From: UBA4923 sp964486135
GTDB lineage: Bacteria; Bacillota; Clostridia; Saccharofermentanales; DTU023
NCBI GenBank assembly: GCA_964486135.1
Contig: CAZAKT010000003.1
Location: 12,274 to 76,273, forward strand
Length of the DNA: 64,000 nt
Direction of reading: 5' to 3'
Part shown: piece after piece, positions 17,350 through 26,663 of the stretch
How positions within the stretch are numbered: the stretch's first letter is position 1
How the letters are laid out: every line of letters starts with the position of its first letter
Notes under the pieces: model-generated
Told to the model about the DNA's origin: nothing
Seen by the model: the letters and a program-made list of their open reading frames with translations, nothing else
Databases searched by the model: none
Position numbers and translations under genes: made by a program

Positions 17350-17412
17350 TAGACTTGATAATCCGGCGGATAAAACCCGGGACTTTGGATTGAATCATTA
17401 GGAGGCTTGTCT

Positions 17413-17652
17413 ATGACAAAACAAGAGATTCTGAACAGGATACGTACCATACTGGCCAATCAACTGAGCATTGAGGAAGAGACGATCGAAATGGCTTCCA
17501 ACATCATTGAGGATCTGAATGCGGACTCGCTCGATATCGTTGAGATGGTCATGGAACTCGAATCTGAATTTGATATGGCCATCATGGATGAAGAGGCGGA
17601 GCGGATCCGTACGGTCGGCGATGCCGTCGAATTCATTTATGCCCAATTATAA
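17413..17652 (+). CDS. acpP: Acyl carrier protein
   Basis: The 79-residue acidic product carries the phosphopantetheine attachment motif DLNADSLDIVEMVMELE, with the modified Ser in ADSLD. ACP shuttles acyl chains in fatty-acid and lipid synthesis. ATG 17413 is 7 bases after a strong AGGAGG (17400-17405), preferred over TTG 17407. It stands directly before rnc as in many Firmicutes, here without fab genes. Confidence 0.96.
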   Translation: MTKQEILNRIRTILANQLSIEEETIEMASNIIEDLNADSLDIVEMVMELESEFDMAIMDEEAERIRTVGDAVEFIYAQL

Positions 17653-17660
17653 AAAGAATC

Positions 17661-17690
17661 CTGTCCCGCCTCCGCTTGGCGGGGCAGTTT
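17661..17690 (+). terminator. Hairpin after acpP
   Basis: CTGTCCCGCC (17661-17670) pairs with GGCGGGGCAG (17678-17687), one G-T wobble, followed by TTT. It lies 11 bp before the rnc start and probably gives partial termination. Confidence 0.6.
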
Positions 17691-17701
17691 CATGACCTGT
17701 C

Positions 17702-18391
17702 GTGTCACAGGAACTTTCGACATTGGAGAACCGCTTGGGTTATCTTTTCAGGAGCAGGGACCTGCTCCTGGAAGCCTTGACACATCCTTCCCATGCCTAT
17801 GAGGAGCGGGAGGAAAGAGGGGATAACCAGCGCCTTGAATTTTTAGGGGACGCCGTCCTCCAGCTTGTCGTTTCCGAATATCTCTACACGGCCAATACAG
17901 ACGCGCCGGAAGGCGAGATGACAAAATTGCGTGCCAGGCTGGTCTGCGAACCAACCTTGACACAGATTGCCCGTTCCCTTGGACTAGGTGATTATTTGCG
18001 TCTGGGCCACGGAGAATCATTAACGGGGGGAGCCGACAACCCTTCCAATCTGTCGGATGCCCTGGAGGCTGTTTTCGGGGCGGTCTACCTTGAGGCAGGC
18101 CTGGAAACCACCGCCAGCCTCATCCTCCGGCTCCTGCATCCCTACATCGAACAGGCCCTCAGGGGGGAGCTCAGCTATGACCATAAGAGCCGTCTCTACG
18201 AATGGGCCCAGGCAGGCGGGGACAGGGAAGTGACCTTTAGGGTCCTGGAAGAGGAGGGGCCTGAACATGACCGGGTCTATAAGATCGGTCTCTTCCTGAA
18301 CGGTCAATTGCAGGCCAGCGGCAAGGGCAAGACGAAAAAGGCAGCGGAGCAGGAGGCTTCCCGGCTTTTTTTCCAGGGACTGGACAGGTAG
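17702..18391 (+). CDS. rnc: Ribonuclease III
   Basis: The 229-residue product cleaves double-stranded RNA during rRNA and mRNA processing. The catalytic signature RLEFLGDAVLQLVVSEYLY and the second acidic site (LSDALEAVFGAVYLEAGL) are present, followed by a double-stranded RNA-binding domain (about 158-227). Translation appears to start at GTG 17702 without a strong ribosome-binding site. rnc is followed at once by smc and ftsY, as in Bacillus. Confidence 0.95.
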   Translation: MSQELSTLENRLGYLFRSRDLLLEALTHPSHAYEEREERGDNQRLEFLGDAVLQLVVSEYLYTANTDAPEGEMTKLRARLVCEPTLTQIARSLGLGDYLRLGHGESLTGGADNPSNLSDALEAVFGAVYLEAGLETTASLILRLLHPYIEQALRGELSYDHKSRLYEWAQAGGDREVTFRVLEEEGPEHDRVYKIGLFLNGQLQASGKGKTKKAAEQEASRLFFQGLDR

Positions 18392-18397
18392 GCCCCC

Positions 18398-21300
18398 GTG
18401 TTGAAATCGCTTGAAATCCAAGGATTCAAATCTTTCCCTGAGTATACGGAGATCAATTTCCATAAGGGGATTACGGCCATTGTAGGCCCCAATGGAGCGG
18501 GCAAATCGAATATCACTGACGCCATCCGCTGGGTCTTGGGTGAACAGAGCGCAAAAACCCTCCGCGGCCAACGTATGGAGGATGTCATCTTCAACGGGAC
18601 GGCGCAGAGGCGGCCGGTAAGCTTTTCGGAAGTGACCCTGACCCTGGACAATTCCAAGCGCCTGCTCCCCATCGACTATGAGATGGTTGCCCTGACCAGG
18701 CGCTACTACCGTTCGGGTGAAAGTGAATACCTGATCAACAAGACGCCTTGCCGTCTGAAAGATATCAACAGGCTTTTAATGGATACGGGGATCGGACTTG
18801 ACGGTTATTCCATTATCGGCCAGGGCCGGATCGATGAAATCCTCAGCAACAGGTCCGAGGACAGGCGGGCCATTTTTGAGGAGGCATCCGGTATCGTTCA
18901 ATATCGGACACGGAAAGACGAAGCCCTCCGCAAGCTGGAGAGGAGCGGACACAATCTGATCCGTGTTGACGATTTGCTCTCAGAGCTGCGTGATCAGGCT
19001 GTCCTGCTGGACAAGCAGGCAGCGCATGCCCGGTCCCACGTGGAAATGGCCGCCCGCTATCGGAAGCTTGATACGGCCTTGACCCTGCGTCAGATCGAAA
19101 CACTGGAATCCCAGAAGGACAAAAGGCTTGAGGACGCCCTCCTCCTGAAAGCGGACTTTGACCAGGCCCTGGAGGCACGGACCAGGGCCCGGTCGGACCA
19201 CGAGGAATCTGTAGCGCGGATCAAGTCGCTTGACCTGGACCTGGAGAGGGAACAGGCAAGATTCAATGCTATTTCCGTCAAGGAAACGGAACATACCGGC
19301 CTTGATGCCCTTCATCGCGAGAAATACGAAGCTTCCAAAAAAGGGGCGGAAAAGCTCCTGGAGGAAAAGAACCGCCTCCTTCTTGAACTGATGGCGACTG
19401 AACAGGACTTGTCAGGCCAGGAGGAGAAAAGGCAGACCTTGCTGTCAAGGCGGGATTCCCTTGGGCTTGAACTGGAGGAGACCCGTTCGGAGCTGGCCGA
19501 TAAAGAGACGACCCTGGATGAGTCCGGCCGGGAAATGGCCGCCCTTCAAAAGAAGCGGGAGACTCTGGCGGCGGCCCTTTCAGGTCATCAGGCCTCCTTG
19601 GGGGAGGGGATGGGTGAGCGCCAGGTCCTGAAGGCCAGGCTGGAAGAACTCCAGGCAGAGGAAAAGATCCTCCGTGAGGAAGCGGAAGCGAGTGCCTCCG
19701 GCCTCGAGGAAGGCCGCAAGGAAGTCCAGGATCTTGAGCTGGCCATCGAGCAGGGGGAAGAAGAAGCCTCGGAGTCCCGGAAGGCAACGGAAACAGGCCA
19801 CCGGAACGCGGATCTGATCGAAAAGACAATTGAGGACAAGGCCCGTCAAGTCAAGCAGCTCCAATATGAGAGGGAAACCCTGGCAAGGCTGGAGTCTGAT
19901 TTTGAAGGCTATACAAGGCCGGTACAGCTCTTGATGAAGGAAGCAGGAAAGACTGGCGGGAAGGGAATCTTTGGTCCTTTAGGCTCACTTCTGACCGTAG
20001 CGGAATCCCTTCAGCCTGCCCTGGAGACAGCCCTCGGCGCCTCGAGCCACAATCTGGTCTGTGACCGGGCGGAGACGGCGGAAGACTGGATCGCCTGGCT
20101 TGGGAGGACCAAGTCGGGTCGGGCGACCTTTTTACCCCTTGATTCACTCAAGCCCCGCCCTCTTGACCCAAGGACCCTGGAGGCGGCAGAGAAGGCCGAG
20201 GGTTGGATCGGGGTAGCCGCGGACCTGGTCCAATATGACCAGGCCATTGAAGCCGCTGTCCGCTTCGTCCTGGGCAGGATCCTCCTGGTTGAAAGTCTGG
20301 ATCAGGCTGTCAGCCTGAGCCGGAAGACGGGGCAGGCCTTTACCCTGGTGACCCGGTCCGGGGACCAGGTCAATCGCGGCGGTTCTATGACAGGCGGCTA
20401 CAGGACTGCCAAGGTATCAGGTGTTTTAGGCCGGCCGGGCCGCATCAAGGCAGCCGGTCAGGAAGCGGAATCCCTTAAGGTGGAAATAGACCAACTGGCC
20501 CTCCGCTACGAAAGCGCCAAGGAGGAGCTCCGTGGAGTTGCCGCCCGGGAGGAGGCCCTGCTGGAGGCCTTGGCAGCGGACCGGAGGAAACTGGCGGTCC
20601 TCCTGGCTGGGGAGGAAGCGGGCGCAGCCGCCCATGATCGCCTCCTGGCCGACCTGGTCAAACGAGAGGCGGAAAGGGTAAAAATCGAGGAAAGGCTGGA
20701 GGAGCTGGCTGAGGGAAAAAGCATCCTGGAAGAGGCTATTTCCAGCCTTACAGAGGCCTTGGAGCTGGCCCTTTCGGAAAGAGCCGGGCTCGAGGAGGGA
20801 CGAAGGATTGGGCAGAGGGACTATGATGACTGCCGGGACCAGGTAACCCGGCTGGAGGTCACTCTCAAATCACTGGAAGAGAACCTGGCCGATTTCGATA
20901 GCAGGACGGCCGCCCGGGGACAGGAAATAGAGAGGGCCAGGTTGAGGCTGGTTTCGGTTGAACGCGAGTGGCAGGACCAGACCAGGCGGATGGAGGAGGC
21001 CAGGGAGGACATCGAGGAAAACAAGACGGCCCTGGGCCAGGCTTCCATTGAAAGAAAAGAAATCCAGGATTACCTGGGCCAACTCATGATGGAACGCGAA
21101 GAGGAATTGTCCAGGCAGGGGAGTCTGCTTGCCGATATGAACAAGGCCAATGACCAGGCCGCCTCCCTGGGGGCTGTTTGCGAAAGACAGGACTCCGACA
21201 TCGAGAGGCTTGGCCAGCAAATAGACGATCAGCTCAACAGGCTGTGGGAGGCCCACGGCCTGACCAGAAACCAGGTGGAGGCGGAAGCGGAGGACCTGGG

Positions 21301-21970
21301 ACCGGTCAGCCGGGCGACGGCTGAAAGGGCAGATCTGAAGCGCCGGATTGAAGAGCTTGGTCCCGTCAACCATAACGCCATCCGTGACTATGAGGCCCTT
21401 GAGGCAAGAATCGAATTCACAGCATCCCAGCGCCAGGATATCGAGAAGGCGCAGGCGGAACTGGAGGGGATCGTCCATGACCTGGATCAATCCATGCGGG
21501 AACAGTTCAACCGGACCTTCCACGATATCAATCAGAATTTCAACCAGGTCTTCTCCGAACTCTTCTCCGGAGGTCAGGCGGAGCTGGTCCTGGAAGGTGA
21601 GGAGGATGTACTCCTGGCCGATATCGGGATCCGGGCCCAGCCGCCGGGCAAGAAGCTTCAGAAGCTTTCCCTCCTCTCGGGCGGGGAGCGCTGTCTGACC
21701 GCCATCGCCCTCCTCTTCTCCATACTCAAGCTGAAGCCGGCGCCCTTTTGTGTTTTCGATGAAGTCGAGTCAGCCCTCGATGACGCCAATGTCAAGCGCT
21801 TCACGGATTATGTCCGCCGCTACGCCTGGTCCATGCAGTTTATCCTGGTCACCCACCGCAAGGGCACCATGGAGGCATCCGACAGGCTCTATGGTGTGAC
21901 CATGCAGGAACGCGGCATATCACGGGTTCTCTCCATGGTGCTTTCCTCGGCCCTGCCCTACGGCGACTGA
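18398..21970 (+). CDS. smc: Chromosome partition protein Smc
   Basis: The 1190-residue ATPase has Walker A GPNGAGKS (30-37), a long coiled coil, a hinge (about 525-680, GPLGSLLTVAESLQPALETALG...), a return coiled coil and a C-terminal head with the signature LSGGERCLTAIALLFSIL and Walker B CVFDEVESALD. Smc with ScpA/ScpB compacts and segregates the chromosome. GTG 18398 or TTG 18401 starts the gene, 6 bp after rnc. Length is normal for bacterial Smc. Confidence 0.97.
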   Translation: MLKSLEIQGFKSFPEYTEINFHKGITAIVGPNGAGKSNITDAIRWVLGEQSAKTLRGQRMEDVIFNGTAQRRPVSFSEVTLTLDNSKRLLPIDYEMVALTRRYYRSGESEYLINKTPCRLKDINRLLMDTGIGLDGYSIIGQGRIDEILSNRSEDRRAIFEEASGIVQYRTRKDEALRKLERSGHNLIRVDDLLSELRDQAVLLDKQAAHARSHVEMAARYRKLDTALTLRQIETLESQKDKRLEDALLLKADFDQALEARTRARSDHEESVARIKSLDLDLEREQARFNAISVKETEHTGLDALHREKYEASKKGAEKLLEEKNRLLLELMATEQDLSGQEEKRQTLLSRRDSLGLELEETRSELADKETTLDESGREMAALQKKRETLAAALSGHQASLGEGMGERQVLKARLEELQAEEKILREEAEASASGLEEGRKEVQDLELAIEQGEEEASESRKATETGHRNADLIEKTIEDKARQVKQLQYERETLARLESDFEGYTRPVQLLMKEAGKTGGKGIFGPLGSLLTVAESLQPALETALGASSHNLVCDRAETAEDWIAWLGRTKSGRATFLPLDSLKPRPLDPRTLEAAEKAEGWIGVAADLVQYDQAIEAAVRFVLGRILLVESLDQAVSLSRKTGQAFTLVTRSGDQVNRGGSMTGGYRTAKVSGVLGRPGRIKAAGQEAESLKVEIDQLALRYESAKEELRGVAAREEALLEALAADRRKLAVLLAGEEAGAAAHDRLLADLVKREAERVKIEERLEELAEGKSILEEAISSLTEALELALSERAGLEEGRRIGQRDYDDCRDQVTRLEVTLKSLEENLADFDSRTAARGQEIERARLRLVSVEREWQDQTRRMEEAREDIEENKTALGQASIERKEIQDYLGQLMMEREEELSRQGSLLADMNKANDQAASLGAVCERQDSDIERLGQQIDDQLNRLWEAHGLTRNQVEAEAEDLGPVSRATAERADLKRRIEELGPVNHNAIRDYEALEARIEFTASQRQDIEKAQAELEGIVHDLDQSMREQFNRTFHDINQNFNQVFSELFSGGQAELVLEGEEDVLLADIGIRAQPPGKKLQKLSLLSGGERCLTAIALLFSILKLKPAPFCVFDEVESALDDANVKRFTDYVRRYAWSMQFILVTHRKGTMEASDRLYGVTMQERGISRVLSMVLSSALPYGD

Positions 21971-21992
21971 GGCCGGGGAGGAGGGGTAAACG

Positions 21993-22904
21993 ATGAGTCT
22001 TTTTGACAGCTTCCGGAATGGACTGGAAAAAACACGGAACTTTATGACGGCCAGCTTCAACCGCCTGGCGGCGGGAATGGGCATCTTTGATGAGGAGAGC
22101 CTGGATGAGCTGGAGATGACCCTGGTCCAGGCGGATTGTGGCATCCAGGCGGCCAGTGAGGCCGTAGAGGCCGTCCGTGAGCACATTCGACAAACAGGAG
22201 ACGCGACCCGTGAAGGGGTACTGGCTGTCCTTTCCTCCAGTCTGGCTTCCATGATCCAGGAAAAGAAGCTCGGGCTTGAAGAGGGCCGTCTTACCCTCTA
22301 CCTCCTGGTCGGTGTCAACGGGACAGGCAAGACAACGACAGCGGCCAAACTGGCCCAGCGGGCGAAAGAGGATGGTCGCCGGGTGATCATGGCCGCCGCT
22401 GACACCTTCAGGGCGGCCGCAGTGGAGCAGTTGAAGATCTGGGGCGAGCGGACGCAGACAGCCGTGATCGCCCACGAAACAGGCTCGGATCCTGCCGCAG
22501 TCGTCTTTGACGCCCTCAAGGCCGCCCAGGCCCGAAAGACGGAACTCCTGATCATAGATACGGCCGGCCGCCTTCACACAAAAAAGAACCTCATGGAGGA
22601 ACTGGCCAAGATAAGGCGGGTCATCGACCGGGAGGCTCCGGAAGCCCTGGTTGAGACCCTCCTGGTCATTGACGCGACGACCGGGCAAAACGCCCTGGTC
22701 CAGGCCCGGGCCTTCCACGAGGCCATCCAGGTGACGGGGATCGCCATCACCAAACTGGATGGGAGCGCCAAGGGAGGGGTGGCCGTTGCCGTCGCGCGTG
22801 AAACCGGCCTCCCCCTCTGTCTGGCGGGTCTGGGGGAGGGGGCCGGCGATCTCCAGGATTTCGACCGGGAACTCTTCCTGAAAGCACTCCTGCCCGAAGT
22901 CTAG
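21993..22904 (+). CDS. ftsY: Signal recognition particle receptor FtsY
   Basis: The 303-residue product has an N-domain (helical, about 1-90) and an SRP-type GTPase G-domain: GVNGTGKTTTAAKLA (G1), DTFRAAA (G2), DTAGRL (G3) and TKLDGSAKGG (G4). It docks the ribosome-SRP complex at the membrane. It lacks the long acidic N-terminal extension of enterobacterial FtsY, as usual in Gram-positives. A GGAGGAGGGG site precedes ATG 21993. Confidence 0.96.
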   Translation: MSLFDSFRNGLEKTRNFMTASFNRLAAGMGIFDEESLDELEMTLVQADCGIQAASEAVEAVREHIRQTGDATREGVLAVLSSSLASMIQEKKLGLEEGRLTLYLLVGVNGTGKTTTAAKLAQRAKEDGRRVIMAAADTFRAAAVEQLKIWGERTQTAVIAHETGSDPAAVVFDALKAAQARKTELLIIDTAGRLHTKKNLMEELAKIRRVIDREAPEALVETLLVIDATTGQNALVQARAFHEAIQVTGIAITKLDGSAKGGVAVAVARETGLPLCLAGLGEGAGDLQDFDRELFLKALLPEV

Positions 22905-22924
22905 TTGACTGTCAAACAAAACAC

Positions 22925-22953
22925 TTGACAGCTTGGCGCCAGCTGACTATACT
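22925..22953 (+). promoter_or_regulatory. Promoter of ylxM-ffh with no room for a leader
   Basis: Perfect TTGACA (22925-22930), a 17-bp spacer and TATACT (22948-22953) are followed after only six bases by the ylxM ATG (22960). Transcription from this promoter should begin at about the A of ATG. It is the clearest case of a predicted leaderless message here. Confidence 0.8.
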
Positions 22954-22959
22954 GGCCCT

Positions 22960-23361
22960 ATGCATCCGGAAGAAAACAGGACAAAACAGCCCAGGCACAC
23001 GGACATCTGTCTTTGGCTTGACTATTATGGCGGCCTCTTGAGTGATCGGCAAAGGGAGGTCCTTTCTTTCTATTACCAGGAGGACTGGTCCCTGTCTGAA
23101 ATCGCTAATTTGACCGGCCTGTCCCGGCAGGGCGTCCACGATCAGCTCAGGCGGGGAGTGTCGCGACTGGCAGCCTATGAGTCCTCACTTTCCCTGGCCG
23201 CCCGCGACAGACTCTTTGGCAGTATCCTGGCCAGGGCAAGGGAACAGGAAAGACAGGAGGACAAGGAAGGCTTGCGCCGGTCCCTGGACGACCTGGAGGC
23301 TGTAATCGGCCTCCCCCTCGAGGACGAAAGAGTAGGGAGGGAAGAATATGGCCTTGTTTGA
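22960..23361 (+). CDS. ylxM: YlxM/UPF0122 family DNA-binding protein
   Basis: The 133-residue product has the sigma-70 region 4-like helix-turn-helix of YlxM (LDYYGGLLSDRQREVLSFYYQEDWSLSEIANLTGLSRQGVHDQLRRG). In Firmicutes it is encoded just before ffh and is thought to modulate SRP; its biochemical role is not settled. ATG 22960 fits the family start and the promoter geometry; no ribosome-binding site exists. It overlaps ffh by 14 bp. Confidence 0.9.
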   Translation: MHPEENRTKQPRHTDICLWLDYYGGLLSDRQREVLSFYYQEDWSLSEIANLTGLSRQGVHDQLRRGVSRLAAYESSLSLAARDRLFGSILARAREQERQEDKEGLRRSLDDLEAVIGLPLEDERVGREEYGLV

Positions 23362-24685
23362 GAGCCTGAGTGCCCGCCTCAGCCATATAACCGATGCCAT
23401 GCGGGGCAAGGGCCGTGTGACGGAGAAAGACATCAAGGCCATGATGAGGGAGATCCGGCTGGCCCTCCTGGAAGCGGATGTCAATTATCAGGTGGTCAAG
23501 GACCTGGCGGACGAGATCTCTGAAAAGGCCCGGGGCGCGGAAGTTATGGAAAGCCTTACGCCGGGTCAGCAGGTGGTCAAAATAGTCCATGAGGCCCTGA
23601 TCCATATCCTTGGTGAAGAGGAAAAGCTGGCGGCATCGCCGACCGGCTTTACGGTCTTCCTGCTTTATGGTCTCCAGGGGACCGGCAAGACGACAACCGC
23701 GGCCAAATTGGCCCTCCACTTGAAGGAAAAGGGCAAGAAGCCCCTCCTTGTCTCGGTTGACGTCCATCGGCCGGCAGCCCAGGAACAGTTGCGGATCCTG
23801 GCGGACCAGGTGGCTGTCGACTACTTTCAGGATCCTGATGAGAAAGACGCTGCCAGGCTGGCGGTCAAGGGTCGGGACCGGGCCCGTTATATGATGTGTG
23901 ACAGTCTGATTGTCGACACAGCCGGCAGAATGACCGTGGACGATCAGCTGATGGATGAGCTCAAGGCCGTTGAGGCTGCAGTCAAGCCCGATGACCGCCT
24001 CCTGGTTGTCGACGCTATGATAGGCCAGGAGGCGGTTGGCATCGCCGAGGCTTTCGACAGGCAGGTGGGCCTGGACGGTTTTATTATGACCAAGCTGGAC
24101 GGTGACGCCCGTGGCGGGGCCGCCCTCTCGATACGCCGGATGACAGGCAAGCCCATCAAGATGATCGGTACGGGAGAAAAGGTTGGCGATCTTGAGCCCT
24201 TCCGACCTGACCGGCTGGCCTCCCGGATCCTGGGCATGGGGGATGTACTGACCCTGATAGAGAAGGCCTCGGAGACCCTGGATGAAAAGCAGGCCCAGAA
24301 GACCCTGGAAAGGCTGAAGGCCAACCGCTTCACCATGCAGGATATGCTGGAACAGCTGGAACAGATGCGGGATATGGGATCCATGAAGGAAATGTTATCC
24401 CTGATCCCGGGCGCGGGGAAGAAGCTGGGGAATGTCGACATTGATGAAGGCAGCCTGGCCAGGAACCGGGCCATCATCCAGGCTATGACAGCCGGTGAAA
24501 GGGAAAATCCCAAGCTTCTGAATGCCTCGCGGAGGCGCCGGATCGCGGCCGGAAGTGGTGTGGAGGTCCAGGACGTCAACCGTCTGGTCCGCCAGTATGA
24601 TGATATGACCAAGATGATGAAACAGTTTGGCCTCTTTGGGGGCAAGGGCCGGTCCAGGATGCCCTTCAGAAATCTGGGCTTTTAA
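23348..24685 (+). CDS. ffh: Signal recognition particle protein Ffh
   Basis: The 445-residue product has an N-domain (about 1-90), a GTPase domain (GLQGTGKTTTAAKLA, DVHRPAAQEQL, DTAGRM, TKLDGDARGG) and a methionine-rich M-domain binding 4.5S RNA and signal peptides (MQDMLEQLEQMRDMGSMKEM; SGVEVQDVNRLVRQYDDMTKMMKQF). It targets nascent membrane proteins together with FtsY. A GGGAGGGAAG site overlaps the end of ylxM. Confidence 0.97.
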   Translation: MALFESLSARLSHITDAMRGKGRVTEKDIKAMMREIRLALLEADVNYQVVKDLADEISEKARGAEVMESLTPGQQVVKIVHEALIHILGEEEKLAASPTGFTVFLLYGLQGTGKTTTAAKLALHLKEKGKKPLLVSVDVHRPAAQEQLRILADQVAVDYFQDPDEKDAARLAVKGRDRARYMMCDSLIVDTAGRMTVDDQLMDELKAVEAAVKPDDRLLVVDAMIGQEAVGIAEAFDRQVGLDGFIMTKLDGDARGGAALSIRRMTGKPIKMIGTGEKVGDLEPFRPDRLASRILGMGDVLTLIEKASETLDEKQAQKTLERLKANRFTMQDMLEQLEQMRDMGSMKEMLSLIPGAGKKLGNVDIDEGSLARNRAIIQAMTAGERENPKLLNASRRRRIAAGSGVEVQDVNRLVRQYDDMTKMMKQFGLFGGKGRSRMPFRNLGF

Positions 24686-24742
24686 ACGGATGTGCCGGGC
24701 CCTGGCCCGTGACCATAAATATTATACCTTTTGGAGGTAACC

Positions 24743-24988
24743 ATGGCAGTAAAAATCCGCCTCAAGCGAGTAGGCAAGAAAAAGCAACCCTATTACCGGG
24801 TCGTAGTCGCTGACGCGCGTTCGCCGCGCGACGGCCGTTTCATCGAAGAGATCGGCACCTATGACCCGCATACGGACCCGTCAACCTTCAAGGTCGACGC
24901 TGACAAGGTCAAGGACTGGATCGCCAAGGGCGCCCAGCCGACCGACACGGTCAAGAAACTTCTCAAGTACAACGGCATTTTGGAGTAA
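24743..24988 (+). CDS. rpsP: 30S ribosomal protein S16
   Basis: The 81-residue product shows the S16 pattern (AVKIRLKRVGKKKQPYYRVVVADARSPRDGRFIEEIGTYDP). ATG 24743 follows TGGAGG; the in-frame TTG at 24731 overlaps that site and is rejected. It heads the rpsP-khpA-rimM-trmD ribosome/tRNA maturation block. A GC-rich hairpin (CGGGCC/GGCCCG) sits in the 57-bp gap after ffh. Confidence 0.97.
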   Translation: MAVKIRLKRVGKKKQPYYRVVVADARSPRDGRFIEEIGTYDPHTDPSTFKVDADKVKDWIAKGAQPTDTVKKLLKYNGILE

Positions 24989-24991
24989 AAG

Positions 24992-25222
24992 ATGAAAGAC
25001 TTATTAAAATCAATCATCGAACCGCTGGTGCAGCATCCTGAAGACCTGGTCATTGATGAGGATTCACGGGGACGCGAAACCGTCCTAACCGTCAGTGCCC
25101 ACCCGGAGGATATCGGTCGTGTGATCGGCCGGGGAGGTCGCAGGGCCCAGGCAGTCCGCGCCATTATGAAGGCCAAGGGTGCCTTGGACAACAAGCGCGT
25201 TTCGGTCGACATCAACTCATGA
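24992..25222 (+). CDS. khpA: KH-domain RNA-binding protein KhpA
   Basis: The 76-residue product is a single KH domain with the GxxG loop in VIGRGGRRAQAVRAIM. KhpA (YlqC) pairs with KhpB in Gram-positives and binds many RNAs, with links to cell division and elongation. It lies 3 bp after rpsP and overlaps rimM by 4 bp, the canonical Firmicutes position. Confidence 0.93.
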   Translation: MKDLLKSIIEPLVQHPEDLVIDEDSRGRETVLTVSAHPEDIGRVIGRGGRRAQAVRAIMKAKGALDNKRVSVDINS

Positions 25223-25779
25223 GACGCCCCCATCTATTGGTCGGCGTCTGTCAGCGAGCGCACGGCGTCAAGGGAGAGGTCCTGGTCAAGAGCCTGACGG
25301 ATGACGACAGTCGTTTCTTTCCGGGCCTTGTTTGCCAGCTCATGTCCGGCATCGATTCCGAACCGGTCGGCAGTTGCCGCCTTCTGGGGGTGCGGCCCGT
25401 ACCCCAGGGGCTCCTCCTCTCCTTTGAGGGAGTTGAGAGCCGCGAGGCGGCACAAAGCTTTTCCGGCGTCTATCTGGCTGTCCGGCGGGAAGAGGCGATC
25501 GAGCTCAGGGACCAGTACGAATTCTATTCCGGCGACCTGATCGGCATGCGGGTCAGCGACCGGGAGGCGGGCCTGCTCGGCCAGGTGGCCGATATCCTTG
25601 ATACGGGAAGCGGTCAGATCCTTCTTGTCGAAAAGGAAGGAGAGGAAGCAGTCCTCATCCCATTTTTAAGGGCTGTGATCCTTTCGGTCGATCTGGACTC
25701 GGATGAGATCAAGGTCGACCTTCCCCCGGGTCTCCTGGCCTTATACAGGACAAGAGACGGGGATGAGCGGCAGGCCTGA
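25219..25779 (+). CDS. rimM: Ribosome maturation factor RimM
   Basis: The 186-residue product has the N-terminal RimM barrel (VGVCQRAHGVKGEVLVKSLTDD) and a C-terminal PRC-barrel (YSGDLIGMRVSDREAGLLGQVADILDTGSGQILLV...LIPFLRAVI). RimM binds S19 and assists maturation of the 30S head. It is coupled to khpA by overlap and precedes trmD by 2 bp. Confidence 0.95.
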   Translation: MRRPHLLVGVCQRAHGVKGEVLVKSLTDDDSRFFPGLVCQLMSGIDSEPVGSCRLLGVRPVPQGLLLSFEGVESREAAQSFSGVYLAVRREEAIELRDQYEFYSGDLIGMRVSDREAGLLGQVADILDTGSGQILLVEKEGEEAVLIPFLRAVILSVDLDSDEIKVDLPPGLLALYRTRDGDERQA

Positions 25780-25781
25780 AG

Positions 25782-26543
25782 ATGTCCATCAAGTTCTCAG
25801 TCCTGTCACTTTTCCCTGAGCAGGTGGAGACCGCCCTCTCCTACAGCATGACGGCCCGGGCTATGGAGAGGGGACTGCTGGAACTCAAGTCTGTCCAGAT
25901 CCGGGATTTCGCCGTCAATGACTATGGGCAAGTTGATGACGCCCCCTATGGTGGTGGCCGGGGTATGGTCCTCATGTGTGACCCCGTTTACAGGGCCTGG
26001 CGCTTTGCCCAGGAGGAAGCGGGTGATAGGCCGGCAAGGACCTTTTATCTATCGCCCGCCGGCAGGGTTTTTGACCAGGACCTGGCCCTGACCCTCTCGA
26101 AGGAAAGTCACCTTATCCTGATCTGCGGCCACTATGAAGGTCTTGACCGCCGGGTCATCGATGAGATTGGGGCGGAGGAGCTGTCAATTGGCAACTTCGT
26201 TTTGACTGGCGGTGAACTGGCCGCGGCTGTCATAATTGACGCCATCAGCCGACTTGTCCCGGGTGTTTTGCCGGACGAGGAGGCCTGGAAGCAGGATTCC
26301 TTTGCCGGGGGCCTGCTTGAATGGCCCCAATATACGAGGCCCCCTGTCTGGCGGGGCCGTGAAGTGCCCCCCGTCCTTTTGTCCGGCCACCAGGCCAGGA
26401 TCGACCGGGAACGCCTCCTTTCACAAGTCCTGGAGACCCTGCAAAAGAAAGCCTGGCTTCTCAAGGACCAGGACCTGGACCTGGATCTGTGGGAGGAACT
26501 GGCGAAACGGATCCTTACCGACAAGGGGGTCTGTGAAGACTGA
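25782..26543 (+). CDS. trmD: tRNA (guanine-N1)-methyltransferase TrmD
   Basis: The 253-residue product methylates G37 of tRNAs. The SPOUT trefoil knot is evident in LILICGHYEGLDRRVIDEIGAEELSIGNFVLTGGE; the active-site pocket also includes DYGQVDDAPYGGGRGMV. In related genomes rplS follows directly; here three unrelated genes intervene before rplS at 29829. Confidence 0.96.
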   Translation: MSIKFSVLSLFPEQVETALSYSMTARAMERGLLELKSVQIRDFAVNDYGQVDDAPYGGGRGMVLMCDPVYRAWRFAQEEAGDRPARTFYLSPAGRVFDQDLALTLSKESHLILICGHYEGLDRRVIDEIGAEELSIGNFVLTGGELAAAVIIDAISRLVPGVLPDEEAWKQDSFAGGLLEWPQYTRPPVWRGREVPPVLLSGHQARIDRERLLSQVLETLQKKAWLLKDQDLDLDLWEELAKRILTDKGVCED

Positions 26544-26663
26544 CCCATCCATTCCCAGATGGAAGCTATAAAATGGTCATTCTGACCGGGTAACGGCGCC
26601 GGCCGGCTGTCGTCCTATTAAGTGGTGGGAAAACCACCGATTTCCAAATTAAGGAGATATCAA

